Assembly (NCBI GenBank): GCA_018396755.1
Contig: JAGTQM010000001.1
Coordinates: 110,995 to 174,994, forward strand
DNA length: 64,000 nt
Source: Candidatus Bathyarchaeota archaeon
GTDB taxonomy: Archaea > Thermoproteota > CALKCG01 > B24
Direction of reading: 5' to 3'
Below the pieces are notes generated by a model that worked only from the letters and a program-made list of their open reading frames with translations, was not told the origin of the DNA and ran no database searches. Below, one piece after another: positions 17,864 through 26,442 of the stretch (its first letter is position 1; each line of letters begins with the position of its first letter). The position numbers and the translations under genes were made by a program.

Positions 17864-18877
17864 TTGAATCTTAAAGTTGGCATATTATTTAATTCTCCCA
17901 CAAAGCCTCTGAGAGGTGAGGAAATTGACTATTTAGCTGAAGTAGAGGTTTTAGATCAGGTTAATGCTGTTCAGAACGCCCTAATGAAGCTTGGTTTTCA
18001 GCATCAGCTATTTCCCTTAAGAGACGATGTGGAAGAGGTCATTAGAGCTTTGAAGCTATATAGGCCGGATGTTATTGTGAATCTATGTGAAGGTTTCATG
18101 GGTGACAGTAGCCTTGAAATGCATGTGCCAGCCATACTTGAAATTCTAGGAATACCATATACTGGCTCGCATCCGCTAGCACTTGGAATATGCCAAGATA
18201 AGGGTTTAGCTAAAGCCATTTTAAAGGCCTACAATGTGCCAACGCCGGAATACCAGATAATGGAGAAGTTTAAAAGTCCAAAGCGAGGATTAAATTTTCC
18301 ATTATTTGTTAAGCCTTTGAAAGAAGATGCTAGTGTAGGAATATCACGTCGTAGCTTTGTTAAAAATATTATGGAGCTCAAGAGTCAGGTGGAATACGTG
18401 AATAGGGTTTATAGGCAACCCGCGCTCGTAGAAGAGTATATAAGCGGGAGAGAGTTTAACGTATCGATCTTAGGTAATGAAGAGCCCGCCGTCCTACCGA
18501 TATCTGAAATCACCTTCGAATTTCAAGACGAACCGAAGATAGTCGATTATGCTGCCAAGTGGCTTAAGGAAAGTGACGAATATATTAAAACTAAGCCAGC
18601 GTGTCCAGCAGAATTGGATTCTGAATTAAGAGATGAAATTGAGAAGACCGCTCTAAAAGCGTATAAAGTGCTGGAGTGCAGAGATTATGCACGAGTTGAT
18701 ATACGCTTAAAAGATGAAGCGGGAATCCCATACGTCCTCGAAGTCAATCCGAACCCCGATATATCCCCCGAAGCTGGTTTCACTCGGTCATTAAAAATAG
18801 CTGGAATATCTTTTGAGAGCTTCATTAAGAATATATTAGGCTTTGCTCTTAAGAGGGCTGGTAGAAACCTCCCATAG
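17864..18877 (+). CDS. ATP-grasp ligase, D-alanine-D-alanine ligase-like
   Basis: 337 aa of the Ddl-type ATP-grasp family. The N-terminal Rossmann-like part has VNLCEGFMGDSSLEMHVPAI, GIPYTGSHPLALGICQDKG; the ATP-binding part has FPLFVKPLKEDASVGI and EEYISGREFNVSILG; the metal site is ARVDIRLKDEAGIPYVLEVN. TTG 17864 was chosen for the strong ribosome site before it. Archaea generally lack murein, so D-Ala-D-Ala ligation is not implied; the real substrate, perhaps another amino acid or carboxylate, is unknown. It is monocistronic. Confidence 0.82.
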   Translation: MNLKVGILFNSPTKPLRGEEIDYLAEVEVLDQVNAVQNALMKLGFQHQLFPLRDDVEEVIRALKLYRPDVIVNLCEGFMGDSSLEMHVPAILEILGIPYTGSHPLALGICQDKGLAKAILKAYNVPTPEYQIMEKFKSPKRGLNFPLFVKPLKEDASVGISRRSFVKNIMELKSQVEYVNRVYRQPALVEEYISGREFNVSILGNEEPAVLPISEITFEFQDEPKIVDYAAKWLKESDEYIKTKPACPAELDSELRDEIEKTALKAYKVLECRDYARVDIRLKDEAGIPYVLEVNPNPDISPEAGFTRSLKIAGISFESFIKNILGFALKRAGRNLP

Positions 18878-18918
18878 GAGAAGAATTGCTTACTAGATAT
18901 TTACTAAGCTATTTAATT

Positions 18919-19443
18919 TTACAATTGCAATGAATAAACGTCTTCATCATGATGTATGCCATCCTTAAAAATCTTCCCCTTTCTAACAGTTTCAAGCTTA
19001 AACCCGAGTTTTTCAGCTACGTGCTTCATAGCGCTATTCTCATCAAGGGTTTCTATAATGAGCTTTTTGACACCCTTCTCCTTGGCTAGTTTTATAGCCT
19101 CTCTTATGAGGTTTGTCGCAATCCCCCTGTTCCAGTAATCCGGGTGGACGCTTATCCCTATACTTGTTGTGTTTTCAACACCTTCATCCATGCGCCAAAG
19201 AGCAAGAAAACCGACAATGCGGCCATTCAATTTAGCGACTAAAACCTCAACCCTATCATTATTCTGAAGTTCATCGAAGAATCTTCTATACTCCTCAAGC
19301 TCTTTTTCAAACTTTTCATCAGCGTAATCGACAAGCCACCTCCTAACCATTGGATGGCATTCAATACAGACGATAGCTCTAACATCTTCATCTTTCAAAG
19401 GGTTTAATTTAACATTGAAAATCTCAAGTTTCAAACAGACCAC
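18919..19443 (-). CDS. GNAT family N-acetyltransferase
   Basis: 174 aa with the acetyl-CoA fold: DRVEVLVAKLNGRIVGFLAL, IGISVHPDYWNRGIATNLIR (the R/Q-x-x-G-x-G/A loop is present as NRGIATN), KKLIIETLDENSAMKHVAEK. The start is uncertain: TTG 19434, three codons inside the longest frame, sits better behind GGTGG. Substrate unknown; the fold resembles amino-group or ribosomal-protein acetylases. It stands apart from its neighbours. Confidence 0.88.
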   Translation of the reverse strand: MVCLKLEIFNVKLNPLKDEDVRAIVCIECHPMVRRWLVDYADEKFEKELEEYRRFFDELQNNDRVEVLVAKLNGRIVGFLALWRMDEGVENTTSIGISVHPDYWNRGIATNLIREAIKLAKEKGVKKLIIETLDENSAMKHVAEKLGFKLETVRKGKIFKDGIHHDEDVYSLQL

Positions 19444-19562
19444 CGAGGGAAAAGTGAAGAGGGAGGAATCTAATGTAAGAAACGATATTAGAGTCGGAGA
19501 AGGTAATATTAAAACTTGTCTGCTTCATCATTAACAACTGCTTTCTATTAAGGAAAAACTTT

Positions 19563-19592
19563 AATATATTCAAGATATATCTTGAATATATT
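19563..19592. promoter_or_regulatory. Perfect 30-bp palindrome upstream of the ECF transporter gene
   Basis: Every base of 19563-19592 matches its reverse complement; the centre reads TCAAGATATATCTTGA. It ends 15 bases before the start codon at 19608 and is AT-rich enough to contain the TATA element. A dimeric repressor site overlapping the promoter is the simplest reading. A transcript hairpin is the alternative. Confidence 0.75.
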
Positions 19593-19607
19593 CTACAGAT
19601 GGTCTAA

Positions 19608-20489
19608 ATGAGAAGTCTTAGGTTTTACCTGCTTATTTCCGGTGCGGTTCTAATAATGTTATATGGAATTGTTGAAGCTGCTTTTGTAATTCATACATTT
19701 GGATTTGGAATACTTGAAGCTGTAAATCTACCTGGCGCTTTGAAAAACGATTTAAGCCTATTGCTAACCTTAAGCTTTTTATCGTTGATTTTTTCCCTGG
19801 CTTCAGCCGTCAGCAGTGGCTTCTGGGCGTCTTCACTATCGGTTTTAGCTGTGGTTTTTGGAATAGCCTCCATAGCATCGGTAAAACTCATGAATTTTCA
19901 AACCTTAGTCTTCCTTGAAACAATGGGTTTAATATCTATTGGAGTATTAGCTTACGGTTCAGGATCAACCTATGAGACAGGCGCAGCTCCACCTACGCTG
20001 AAATTCTCAACAGTTGAAACAGCCTCCATAGCAATATTCTCAGCTTTAACCGCCTCTGCTACTGCTTTCACGGGCCAGTTTTTCCCGTCGCCGACAGGCG
20101 GATATACGCATATAGGAGATTCCGTGATATTCATAGCCTCGCTTATATATGGGTCTAAAGTTGGAGCCCTTGTAGGCGCTATAGGTGCTGTAGCAGCAGA
20201 CCTATACGTAGGCTACCCACGATGGTTCATATCCATACCTGCTCACGGACTTGAAGGGTTCATAGCTGGTCTTGGAAAAAGTCGAAAGATGTACGTACAA
20301 GTGGCTCTATGCTTATTGGGAGGAATGGTCATGGCTTTAACATACTTCTACGTAAACGTATTCATTAAAGGATTTGGACCAGCACTAATATCACTATTCC
20401 GGGATGTATTCGGGCAAGTAACGGTATCATTAATTATAACAGTCATAGTTAAACCAGTACTATCTAAAATATCATCAAAGAAGATATAG
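19608..20489 (+). CDS. ECF-type transporter substrate-binding (S) component
   Basis: 293-aa membrane protein with about ten hydrophobic stretches. The first ~110 residues are an extra block of spans not usual for S components. The rest has the S-component pattern: SIAIFSALTASATAFTGQFF, a conserved loop SPTGGYTHIGDSVIFIASLI, GSKVGALVGAIGAVAADLYV and HGLEGFIAGLG. S components bind a vitamin or precursor and work with a shared energising module (EcfT and ATPases), not encoded nearby. Substrate unknown. The perfect palindrome just upstream suggests regulation by substrate availability. Confidence 0.85.
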   Translation: MRSLRFYLLISGAVLIMLYGIVEAAFVIHTFGFGILEAVNLPGALKNDLSLLLTLSFLSLIFSLASAVSSGFWASSLSVLAVVFGIASIASVKLMNFQTLVFLETMGLISIGVLAYGSGSTYETGAAPPTLKFSTVETASIAIFSALTASATAFTGQFFPSPTGGYTHIGDSVIFIASLIYGSKVGALVGAIGAVAADLYVGYPRWFISIPAHGLEGFIAGLGKSRKMYVQVALCLLGGMVMALTYFYVNVFIKGFGPALISLFRDVFGQVTVSLIITVIVKPVLSKISSKKI

Positions 20490-20718
20490 CAAAATTAGTA
20501 TACTAATTCCATATACTTCTACGGTGGGCTTGCTTATTAATGCCTCTTTTCACAAGAACCCCTACATACTATATTATACACAACCCGTAGATACGTCTAC
20601 ATAAAGTGAGAGCACAACTATGCGTTTTACCCTCTCAACTTGGTTTTTGGAAACGATAGCGTTTAGCAGCATCCTCAAGACCGTTTGAAGCTTGACAACA
20701 TCGGTAATTGAAGAAAAA

Positions 20719-21327
20719 CTAAGTTAAAGATTCAATTATCATTTGGCAAAACTCCGGTAAATCATCTGGTACTCTAGCAGTTATAATATTTCCATCTCTG
20801 ACAGATGGCTCGTCTACGAAAACAGCACCGGCATTTATCAAATCGTCTTTAACGGCTACGTAGCTCGTCACTCTTCTACCATTCACCAATCCGGCTGATA
20901 TTAGAACTTGAGGACCGTGGCATATCGCCGCTATAATCTTGCCCCGCTCATAGGCTTTCCTAACAAGCTCTAGAACCTCAGGTGTTATTCTTAAGGCGTC
21001 TGGGGAGAAGCCTCCAGGTATGATTATTGCGTCTAAATCTTCTAAATCTATTTGACCCATATTCCTTATAGCATATCTACCGCCCTCCTCAAAGACTTCC
21101 AGAGGTATCGGGGTTCCATATCGTCCAGTTACAGGCTTACCTTTAATAGACGGCCTTGGATGCAGACCGGCTTCAAGTGGTACTATTACAACTTCAGCTC
21201 CTTCTTCACTAAGCCTTAGAAACGGATATAAGAGCTCTACGTCTTCAAATTCATGGGCAACTATTATGGCCACTCTGCGATTTTCAAGTCTACACTTGGG
21301 ACCTGTGCGTTTAACATATTTAGGCAT
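20719..21327 (-). CDS. DJ-1/PfpI family protein
   Basis: 202 aa with the class I glutamine amidotransferase-like fold: VAIIVAHEFEDVELLYPFLR, DLDAIIIPGGFSPDALR, then the nucleophile elbow IIAAICHGPQVLISAG (Cys with following His) and GRRVTSYVAVKDDL. The family includes proteases, glyoxalases/deglycases and chaperones; PfpI-like members are common in hyperthermophilic archaea. Which activity applies here cannot be decided. Single gene. Confidence 0.92.
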   Translation of the reverse strand: MPKYVKRTGPKCRLENRRVAIIVAHEFEDVELLYPFLRLSEEGAEVVIVPLEAGLHPRPSIKGKPVTGRYGTPIPLEVFEEGGRYAIRNMGQIDLEDLDAIIIPGGFSPDALRITPEVLELVRKAYERGKIIAAICHGPQVLISAGLVNGRRVTSYVAVKDDLINAGAVFVDEPSVRDGNIITARVPDDLPEFCQMIIESLT

Positions 21328-21418
21328 GATTTAAATTCTCTCTAAATAAACATATAAATCTCATCCTATCCGTAATGGGAAAACTATTTGTACTATCTAC
21401 GCATGTTCATCAATTTGT

Positions 21419-22546
21419 ATGAATTCTTGGGAGAGAGTGGTAAAAGCTATGGAGATTTCAACGCCTGATAGGATTCCACTATACGAGATGCATATACCGC
21501 CTATAATCGCCTCTAGAATACTTGGAAAGCCAGCGGGCTCTATTCTCATACACAACCCTGAGGTTGTTTATTTACTCATGGTTGAAAACAGTTTAGACAT
21601 AGATAAGATAAACGAGTATATAGCTGGAGAGCTCCTGCTCCTCCATAGAATAACGGGGATTGACTGGATAAGAGTTGTTTCAGCCTATACTGCTAAACCT
21701 AAAATTCTGAAGAGACTTGATAAACACATATGGATGATAAATGGGAGGAGATATAAATGGACTGGTGAAACCCTTTGGGATATTGATGAGCCTGCAAGCT
21801 ACGATCCAGATGAAGTAATCGAATTTTGTAGAAATTCTCCTGTTGAAATAAACCCTAAAATATTCGACATCCTAAGACATCTTGTGAAGGAGGTTAAGGG
21901 GGAGTTCTTCCTATCCTTTGATGCCGACGGGTCATGGGGACCTATAGTTTCAAACCCAAATCTACTTAAACACGTACTCATATGGATGTATAAACGCCCC
22001 GACGTCGTAGAAGCCCTCATAGAGTTCAACACCAAGTACGCTTTAGAAGTTGGCAAGTGGGCTATAGATGAAGGAGCAGACGCCATACAGATGTGTGTCG
22101 ACTACGGTAATAAGATTGGACCCTGGTGTTCTCCCGAGATGTTTAGAAGATTTATAAAACCCGCTCTTAAAAGCCAATGCGATGCCTTTAAACGTAGAGG
22201 CGCCTTCGCAATTCTCCACTCAGATGGAAACATTACTCCAATACTTTCAGATGTTGTAGATGCTGGGATAAATGCATATCAAGGTATAGACGTAACCGCT
22301 GGGATGAGCTTAAAATGGGTTAAACAAAACTACGGTGATAGGATATGCCTTGTAGGAAACGTAGACCCCAGAGTGCTTGAATTCGGTAAGCAGGAAGACG
22401 TAATAGCAGAAGTTGAGAGATGTATACGTGAAGGAGGACGTAGAGGGCACATCTTATCTGCTTCAGCAAACATATCGATTAATACTAATGCTGAGAATTT
22501 TCTACTCATGGTCGATTACGCTAAGAAACGTGGCTTACGCGTCTAA
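21419..22546 (+). CDS. Uroporphyrinogen decarboxylase (URO-D) family protein
   Basis: 375-aa TIM barrel of the URO-D/MtaA/CmuA superfamily. Signatures include an N-terminal SWERVVKAMEISTPDRIPLYE, ADAIQMCVDYGNKIGPWCSP, the metal-site candidate AILHSDGNITPILSDVVDAG, and DRICLVGNVDPRVLEFG. No other haem genes are present here. In anaerobic archaea such paralogues are often corrinoid-linked methyltransferases, so that role is favoured over porphyrin decarboxylation. A pyruvate-kinase C-terminal-domain protein follows 46 bases on. Two further URO-D proteins lie at 46-48 kb. Confidence 0.88.
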   Translation: MNSWERVVKAMEISTPDRIPLYEMHIPPIIASRILGKPAGSILIHNPEVVYLLMVENSLDIDKINEYIAGELLLLHRITGIDWIRVVSAYTAKPKILKRLDKHIWMINGRRYKWTGETLWDIDEPASYDPDEVIEFCRNSPVEINPKIFDILRHLVKEVKGEFFLSFDADGSWGPIVSNPNLLKHVLIWMYKRPDVVEALIEFNTKYALEVGKWAIDEGADAIQMCVDYGNKIGPWCSPEMFRRFIKPALKSQCDAFKRRGAFAILHSDGNITPILSDVVDAGINAYQGIDVTAGMSLKWVKQNYGDRICLVGNVDPRVLEFGKQEDVIAEVERCIREGGRRGHILSASANISINTNAENFLLMVDYAKKRGLRV

Positions 22547-22592
22547 ATGGGCAAATTGCTTATAAGTTTCTGGAGACAATGATAATAGTGGT

Positions 22593-23135
22593 ATGAGCGT
22601 GGTGAAACAAATCGTGTATTTTAAAGAACCCGGACCAGTGAATACCGACGCCGTTTTGGACTGCGTAACCAGAAGGATTAGAGAAGGCGATATTAAAACA
22701 GTAGTAGTCGCAAGTACGACTGGCGAAACAGGCGTCAAATTCGCCAAAGCCCTTAAAGGGCTATGCGGTGTCGTAGCGGTATCTCACGAAGAAATGGACA
22801 GAGGATTTAAGGAGGAGATAGTAAAATATGGAGGGAAACCCTTAGATAAGACGCATCTACCCCTGCATGCACGTGGAATGGACAGTATTAGAAACAGCTT
22901 CTATACATTAGGTCAAGGGTTTAAAGTTTGTGTAGAAGTCGTTCTTATAGCTTCCGACCTTGGAGCTTTAAATATTGGAGAGGATGTTATAGCAGTCGCA
23001 GGAACGGATAGAGGATCAGATACAGCTATAGTGGCTAGAGCCTGTAAGACTAGCGATATGTTCAGTAGGGATAGATCAAAAAAGCTTGAGGTTAGAGAAA
23101 TACTTGCTATGCCACTTAAGAAAATGTGGTGGTAG
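22593..23135 (+). CDS. Free-standing pyruvate kinase C-terminal (alpha/beta) domain protein
   Basis: 180 aa equivalent only to the C-terminal domain of pyruvate kinase; the catalytic barrel is absent. Segments are NTDAVLDCVTRRIREGDIKT, VVASTTGETGVKFAKALKGL, GVVAVSHEEMDRGFKEEIV and VIAVAGTDRGSDTAIVARA. Such single-domain proteins are common in archaea and lack a proven function; a small-molecule or phosphate-binding role is plausible. It follows the URO-D gene closely in the same direction and may be co-transcribed. Confidence 0.85.
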   Translation: MSVVKQIVYFKEPGPVNTDAVLDCVTRRIREGDIKTVVVASTTGETGVKFAKALKGLCGVVAVSHEEMDRGFKEEIVKYGGKPLDKTHLPLHARGMDSIRNSFYTLGQGFKVCVEVVLIASDLGALNIGEDVIAVAGTDRGSDTAIVARACKTSDMFSRDRSKKLEVREILAMPLKKMWW

Positions 23136-23266
23136 CTCTTAGCTAATATGCTCTTTCCATAGTAGAGAGTACAAAATGCATAATCGTTGTCTAATACTTC
23201 AATTGAAGCAAAAGGCCATGCATCTAGGAGGATTAAGCAAAATTTGCATCTCATTTAGAGATGCGT

Positions 23267-23659
23267 CTAGGTCTTAGATTCTATGAGTACAGCGTTTATT
23301 ACACCATCCGAGCTAAGTTTACTTGTTACTCTAGCTAAGCCATGTTCCGTTTCAATTATAGTTCCTTTAGTTATCACCCCTCTTCTATCATAGTCTTTAT
23401 TTGACGGGTTTTTGACTACCCGTAAAATCTTACATTTAACAGTCTTACCGGAAGATGGAACACTTAAATTGACAGTATTATCTCTAATCAATCTAACTTT
23501 TATGTTCCCTCCCCTAACACGCTTAACCTTTATAACTCTATCACCCATTTGCGTTTCAACAGGATAGCCGCCACGTTCGTATTTCCTCCTACCCCTATAT
23601 GGATGACCCTTACCTCCAGTTCTTTTGCGCTTATGAAGGTCGCTATGCCAGTAAGCCAA
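23267..23659 (-). CDS. rps8e: Ribosomal protein S8e
   Basis: Small-subunit ribosomal protein of archaea and eukaryotes, 130 aa, full length. It begins MAYWHSDLHKRKRTGGKGHP and has the family core GDRVIKVKRVRGGNIKVRLI and NPSNKDYDRRGVITKGTIIE. It starts at TTG 23659 with GAGGTGG just upstream, and an AT-rich TTTAAATAAA before that gives it its own promoter. It lies downstream of larC on the same strand, with no functional link expected. Confidence 0.97.
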   Translation of the reverse strand: MAYWHSDLHKRKRTGGKGHPYRGRRKYERGGYPVETQMGDRVIKVKRVRGGNIKVRLIRDNTVNLSVPSSGKTVKCKILRVVKNPSNKDYDRRGVITKGTIIETEHGLARVTSKLSSDGVINAVLIESKT

Positions 23660-23701
23660 TAAACCACCTCAGAGAAGAATGGCAAATGGTTTATTTAAAC
23701 G

Positions 23702-24940
23702 TTAAGAAGTATTCAAGTAAGCTTTAGCTTTTTCTTCGATTATTGAAGAAAGCTCTCTTATCGGTATGCCTGTAAGACTTGAAATTTTTTTAAGCTCCTC
23801 ATACTCAGGTTTAACTCTGACAATCCTTCCTTCGAGATCTTTAGCTACTTTAACTTTAACTGGGAAATCTGTACCATCTATCCGAACGGTTATCATTTTA
23901 AATTCCCTAGGAACAATAAACCTAGATGTTTTCATTAACCTAATTCCCAAGGTGCCAGTTTCCCTGAAAATTATATCCACTACATCATCGAGATTTTCAC
24001 AACCCGAAATTACCTTAAGAATGTATCCAGGCCTACTCTTCTTGCATGTGATTGGTATGACACACGCATCTTTCGCCCCATTTTCAACAAGTTTCTCAAT
24101 AACATGCCCTAAAACTTCTCCTTGAACATCGTCTATATTCGTCTCTAAAACATAGACATCCTCCTGAATATAGCGGAGTTGCTGTTCACCATAAATAAGC
24201 CTTAGAATATTGGGGACTCCAGAAAGTTCTCTAAAACCAGCACCATATCCAACTTTAATTGGGTTAATCAACGGATGTATCTGTGCAACCTCATTTACAA
24301 TGTTTACAAGTAATGCAACACCAGTAGGCGTTGCAAGTTCCCCCTCAACTGGACCGCCTTTGAAAGGATAGCCTCTAGATCTTAAAATTTCAAGGGTTAC
24401 TGGTGCTGGTATCGAAAGACATCCATGCTCCGTCTTAATCAATCCAAAACCTACGGATACTGGACTACCATATACTTTAATACCTTCAAAAATGCCGAGG
24501 TTCTCTAAAGCTAGTGTTGTTCCCACTATATCTACCAGTGTATCCGGTGAGCCTATTTCATGTAAATGAACTTCATCTACTGACTCGCCATGTATAATAC
24601 TTTCAGCATTTAGAAGTGTTTCAAGAACTTTAACGGCATATTCTCTCGCTTTACGGCCAATACTCATACGTTCTAGCGTTTTCTCTAAGCCATTCTTCAG
24701 CTCAATTCCCCGTCTACAGTCTTTACAGTCGGAAAACACGACCCTTAGTAAACCAGCTTGAAAACCCATCTTAGAACAGATATTGTATGAGATTTCCAGC
24801 TGTTCAACGCCATCGAGGCTCTCTACGATGGATTCGGAAAGCTTTTCAAGGTCTATTTCTGCTCCAAGGTTTAAGAGAGCTGAAAGCATCATATCGCCAG
24901 ATATCCCCGCCAAAGAGCAGTCAATATATAGGATTCTCAT
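23702..24940 (-). CDS. larC: Nickel pincer cofactor biosynthesis protein LarC
   Basis: CTP-dependent nickel insertion enzyme that completes the nickel-pincer nucleotide cofactor. Family marks are the start MRILYIDCSLAGISGDMMLS, ESIIHGESVDEVHLHEIGSP, DIVGTTLALENLG, the GELATPTGVALLV segment, VLETNIDDVQGEVLGHVIE and FRETGTLGIRLM. ATG 24940 fits the family start; a GTG three codons upstream is weaker. The frame is uninterrupted, unlike species with a frameshifted larC1/C2. It is divergent from larB across about 145 bases. LarE and LarA are not in this window. Confidence 0.94.
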   Translation of the reverse strand: MRILYIDCSLAGISGDMMLSALLNLGAEIDLEKLSESIVESLDGVEQLEISYNICSKMGFQAGLLRVVFSDCKDCRRGIELKNGLEKTLERMSIGRKAREYAVKVLETLLNAESIIHGESVDEVHLHEIGSPDTLVDIVGTTLALENLGIFEGIKVYGSPVSVGFGLIKTEHGCLSIPAPVTLEILRSRGYPFKGGPVEGELATPTGVALLVNIVNEVAQIHPLINPIKVGYGAGFRELSGVPNILRLIYGEQQLRYIQEDVYVLETNIDDVQGEVLGHVIEKLVENGAKDACVIPITCKKSRPGYILKVISGCENLDDVVDIIFRETGTLGIRLMKTSRFIVPREFKMITVRIDGTDFPVKVKVAKDLEGRIVRVKPEYEELKKISSLTGIPIRELSSIIEEKAKAYLNTS

Positions 24941-25085
24941 AGGGTGCACTTGAAGTTAAATTAACATACTAAAATATCTAAATATTACTTTGCTCTTGCT
25001 CAATATGCTGGATATATTTTACGCTTCAAAGTAAATTTGCTAAACTATTTAAAGGGTATATGCCTTTCTTTTAGATGGGTTCTTT

Positions 25086-25874
25086 ATGGAGGAAATTTTA
25101 AGGAAACTCTCTAAAGGAGAGATTTCTCTCGAAGAAGCATTAAAATCCCTCAAACTATTTACGGTGGAGCATGTTCATGAAATCGCCCGGATAGACATCG
25201 GTAGAGAGCTTAGGAGAGGAGTGCCTGAAATAATACTTGCTGAAGGAAAGAATTTGAATGATCTCCTAGAGATCTGTCTGAAGACCATTGAGAAAACCGA
25301 TCGTATAATTATAAGTAGAGCCGATAGGCAAATCATGGATAGCTTCGTGGACTTTTTCTCGAAAAGAGGGGTCGCAGTTGAAGTCTACGATAAGGCCCGT
25401 ATGATAATCCTAAGACGGAAAAGTACTAGATATGAGCGTGGAGGACGTGTTGGAATAATCACAGCTGGAACAGCAGACATACCTATAGCTGAAGAGGTAC
25501 GCTTAGTCGCTGAAGAAATGGGTTGCAAAGCGTATAAGGCTTACGATGTAGGTGTCGCTGGTTTGCATAGAGCGTTTGAAGCATTGAAAGAGATGATGCT
25601 GAATGACGTTGATGTAATAGTTACTATAGCAGGTAGAGAAGGAGCCCTCCCATCTATAATAGCCAGCCTCGTTGATGTCCCAGTGATAGGTGTCCCAACA
25701 TCTCAGGGATACGGGTTTGGAGGTGGAGGATTGGCTGCTCTACAAGCAATGCTTCAGGCATGTTCATTAGGCTTAGCTGTTGTAAACATAGACTCTGGAG
25801 TAGCTGCTGGTGTCGTAGCGGCTTTAATAGCCAATAGAGTAGCCCATAAGGCAGAATCAAGAGAAAAATTATAA
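25086..25874 (+). CDS. larB: Nickel pincer cofactor biosynthesis protein LarB
   Basis: Carboxylates and hydrolyses nicotinic acid adenine dinucleotide in the first step of the nickel-pincer cofactor; related to PurE. Seen are GEISLEEALKSLKLF, IARIDIGRELRRGVPEIILAEGKN, RVGIITAGTADIPIAEEVRL, YDVGVAGLHRAFEALK, VTIAGREGALPSIIASLVDVPVIGV (split by variable residues) and PTSQGYGFGGGGLAALQAML. Length 262 aa is normal. A TATA-like CTATTTAAAG lies at about 25048-25057. A ferredoxin and a tungsten aldehyde oxidoreductase follow in the same direction, an unusual linkage. Confidence 0.94.
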   Translation: MEEILRKLSKGEISLEEALKSLKLFTVEHVHEIARIDIGRELRRGVPEIILAEGKNLNDLLEICLKTIEKTDRIIISRADRQIMDSFVDFFSKRGVAVEVYDKARMIILRRKSTRYERGGRVGIITAGTADIPIAEEVRLVAEEMGCKAYKAYDVGVAGLHRAFEALKEMMLNDVDVIVTIAGREGALPSIIASLVDVPVIGVPTSQGYGFGGGGLAALQAMLQACSLGLAVVNIDSGVAAGVVAALIANRVAHKAESREKL

Positions 25875-25911
25875 GCTTTTGTACTGAAAAATCTAATTGG
25901 GTGTTTGCGTA

Positions 25912-26442
25912 TTGAATGAAGAGAAAGCAAAAATATGGATATTTAGAGACTATGAACGCTGTAGCGGTTGTAGAAGATGTGAAATAGCCTGTTCTCTAAA
26001 ACACGAAGGAAGAATATGGCCTGAAGCTTCAAGAGTCCGTGTCTTCATGCTAATACCGGGGCTTGAAATCCCACATCTATGTACTCAATGTCCAGACTAT
26101 CCATGTATTTCAGCGTGTCTGTTTAAAGCATTAACTATCGACGAGAAAACTGGTGCTGTTTTAGTAGACGTGGATAAATGTACTGGATGCGGTAAATGCA
26201 TAGATGCATGCCCCGGTAAAGTGCCCTTCATTCATCCGAGGATGCGATATGCCGTAATATGTGACCTATGTGGTGGAGAACCGGAATGTGTTAGAGTTTG
26301 CATGGAGGCTGGTTATAATGCACTTTTAAAAGTTCCTAGATTTGCAACGCAAGCCTATAAAGTCTACGCTAGAAAGCCTGAAGACATAGTCAAAGACCTG
26401 GCCTTGAAAGTTTATGGTGAAGAATGGGAGGGGTGGATTTAA
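25912..26442 (+). CDS. 4Fe-4S dicluster ferredoxin-like electron transfer subunit
   Basis: About 176 aa with up to four [4Fe-4S] sites: CSGCRRCEIACSLKH, CTQCPDYPCISACLFKA, CTGCGKCIDACPGKVP, and CDLCGGEPECVRVCMEAG. This is the HycB/AorB type that passes electrons from an oxidoreductase. TTG 25912 is preferred because GGGTG lies nine bases before; the longest frame opens at 25897. Its stop overlaps the ATG of the tungsten enzyme by one base, so the two are almost certainly made together. Confidence 0.9.
   Translation: MNEEKAKIWIFRDYERCSGCRRCEIACSLKHEGRIWPEASRVRVFMLIPGLEIPHLCTQCPDYPCISACLFKALTIDEKTGAVLVDVDKCTGCGKCIDACPGKVPFIHPRMRYAVICDLCGGEPECVRVCMEAGYNALLKVPRFATQAYKVYARKPEDIVKDLALKVYGEEWEGWI

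Noticed and set aside
17864..18877. Annotation as true D-alanine-D-alanine ligase
   Set aside because: No peptidoglycan genes nearby; family membership does not fix the substrate.
21419..22546. Haem-pathway HemE for the URO-D proteins
   Set aside because: Three divergent paralogues without other haem genes; the superfamily includes methyltransferases.
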